A stretch of DNA of 64,000 bases, from NCBI RefSeq assembly GCF_000348985.1, contig NC_035923.1:1-64000 (forward strand). Direction: 5' to 3'. The position numbers were made by a program, and so were the translations under genes. A model generated the notes under the pieces. That model was not told the origin of the DNA and made no database searches. It saw nothing but the letters and a program-made list of their open reading frames with translations. Origin of the DNA: Huiozyma naganishii CBS 8797. Taxonomy: Eukaryota > Ascomycota > Saccharomycetes > Saccharomycetales > Saccharomycetaceae. Shown in pieces: positions 63,540-64,000 of this stretch (within the stretch, counting starts at the first letter, position 1; every line of letters begins with the position of its first letter).

Positions 63540-64000
63540 CTAAACAACGAAAGATTTCACGTATTGTTGATAATCAGTTATTGTCTCCCACACCAACCAG
63601 TCGCTCTTCGTGTTGGGAACCAACCCCATCTGGTTCAGCTTCCTCAAACCGATATACATGAGCACACCTTGTCCCAAAACGTAAACTATCATAGCCGCAT
63701 AGACCTGCTCCGCAGTAGCCTTGTTGCCCATCACAGGTTTAAATGCAGCCTTAATACTGAATAGTGCTTGTATTGGTCCCGTTATTAGCATCAATGCAGT
63801 CATGATGGGGATGATTTGAAGACTAGTACCAGACATGTACGACATGAAAAAGTTCATCGGAGCAGATTTGGCTGGCTGCAGCGCGATCTGCCACGCCTTC
63901 TGCACTTGCAATTCGTTAATCTGCGTAGAATTCACTGCCGTGGCAGCACTGTTCTTCTTTTTACCCTTCGTTGTTGACGTTTGTGAATTCGTCTCTACGT
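63540..64000 (-). CDS. EMC4: Emc4, ER membrane protein complex subunit (N-terminus outside the window)
   Basis: Subunit of the EMC, which inserts transmembrane segments into the ER membrane. The frame runs open to the window edge, covering about 153 of roughly 190 residues. The conserved LQVQKAWQIALQPAKSAPMN stretch is followed by FFMSYMSGTSLQIIPIMTAL. Two hydrophobic helices lie in that segment and near TAEQVYAAMIVYVLGQGVLMYIG, and the sequence ends DWLVWETITDYQQYVKSFVV. The visible N-terminal part is polar and Thr/Lys-rich (TSTTKGKKKN), as in S. cerevisiae. About 35 residues including the start lie beyond position 64000. Confidence 0.95.
   Translation of the reverse strand, partial: VETNSQTSTTKGKKKNSAATAVNSTQINELQVQKAWQIALQPAKSAPMNFFMSYMSGTSLQIIPIMTALMLITGPIQALFSIKAAFKPVMGNKATAEQVYAAMIVYVLGQGVLMYIGLRKLNQMGLVPNTKSDWLVWETITDYQQYVKSFVV

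Overview
This is nuclear DNA from a budding yeast of the family Saccharomycetaceae. The genes are intronless and closely packed, the tRNAs are yeast-like (including an intron-containing tRNA-Tyr), and almost every protein aligns end to end with a known Saccharomyces cerevisiae protein. The order interleaves genes that S. cerevisiae keeps on chromosome X right (MIR1, HOC1, MOG1, OPI3, YAE1, TOR1, ARP3, CCT5, RPA12, NTA1, CBF1, PTK2, YJR056C, HIT1, KCH1, BFA1, RAD7, OSM1) with genes kept on sister regions of chromosomes XI and XIII (ADD66, EAP1, MNN4, GAL80). Neighbours such as CDC11, NPA3, LIA1, HAM1, RFC2, APS2 and CDC8 are missing. That is the pattern of a post-whole-genome-duplication species with its own pattern of duplicate loss. 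A Kazachstania-like yeast would fit, but the species is a guess.

Layout. Positions 1-4002 hold a decayed Y'-type subtelomeric helicase gene on the minus strand, so the left edge is probably close to a left telomere. A gene-poor stretch with a 10-bp tandem repeat leads to MIR1 at 5634. From 5.6 to 25 kb come MIR1, HOC1 (with an apparent N-terminal frameshift), MOG1, OPI3, YAE1, TOR1, ARP3, CCT5, RPA12, a small unrecognised gene and NTA1. From 25 to 43 kb come tRNA-Thr, ADD66, EAP1, an MNN4-type gene, CBF1, PTK2, tRNA-Tyr, a YJR056C-like gene, GAL80 with a perfect Gal4 site upstream, and HIT1. From 43 to 54 kb come tRNA-Arg, KCH1, BFA1, RAD7, tRNA-Gly, a possible Ty-type LTR relic and OSM1. From 54 kb on the order switches to that of S. 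cerevisiae chromosome VII left (MTO1, ADE5,7, SEC15, TAN1, EMC4). The break lies between OSM1 and MTO1.

Functionally these are mostly housekeeping genes: Golgi mannosylation (HOC1, MNN4), TOR signalling and translation control (TOR1, EAP1), ribosome and snoRNP biogenesis (RPA12, YAE1, HIT1), chaperonin and proteasome assembly (CCT5, ADD66), membrane traffic and lipid synthesis (SEC15, EMC4, OPI3), purine synthesis (ADE5,7) and tRNA modification (MTO1, TAN1). Several promoters carry recognisable sites: RRPE and PAC for ribosome-biogenesis genes, paired TGACTC before ADE5,7, CACGTG pairs of exactly 11-bp spacing, and CGG-N11-CCG before GAL80. I saw no undescribed multi-gene system. The strongest leads are the HOC1 frameshift, the GAL80 locus, the 11-bp CACGTG pairs, the helicase relic and the small orphan gene between RPA12 and NTA1.
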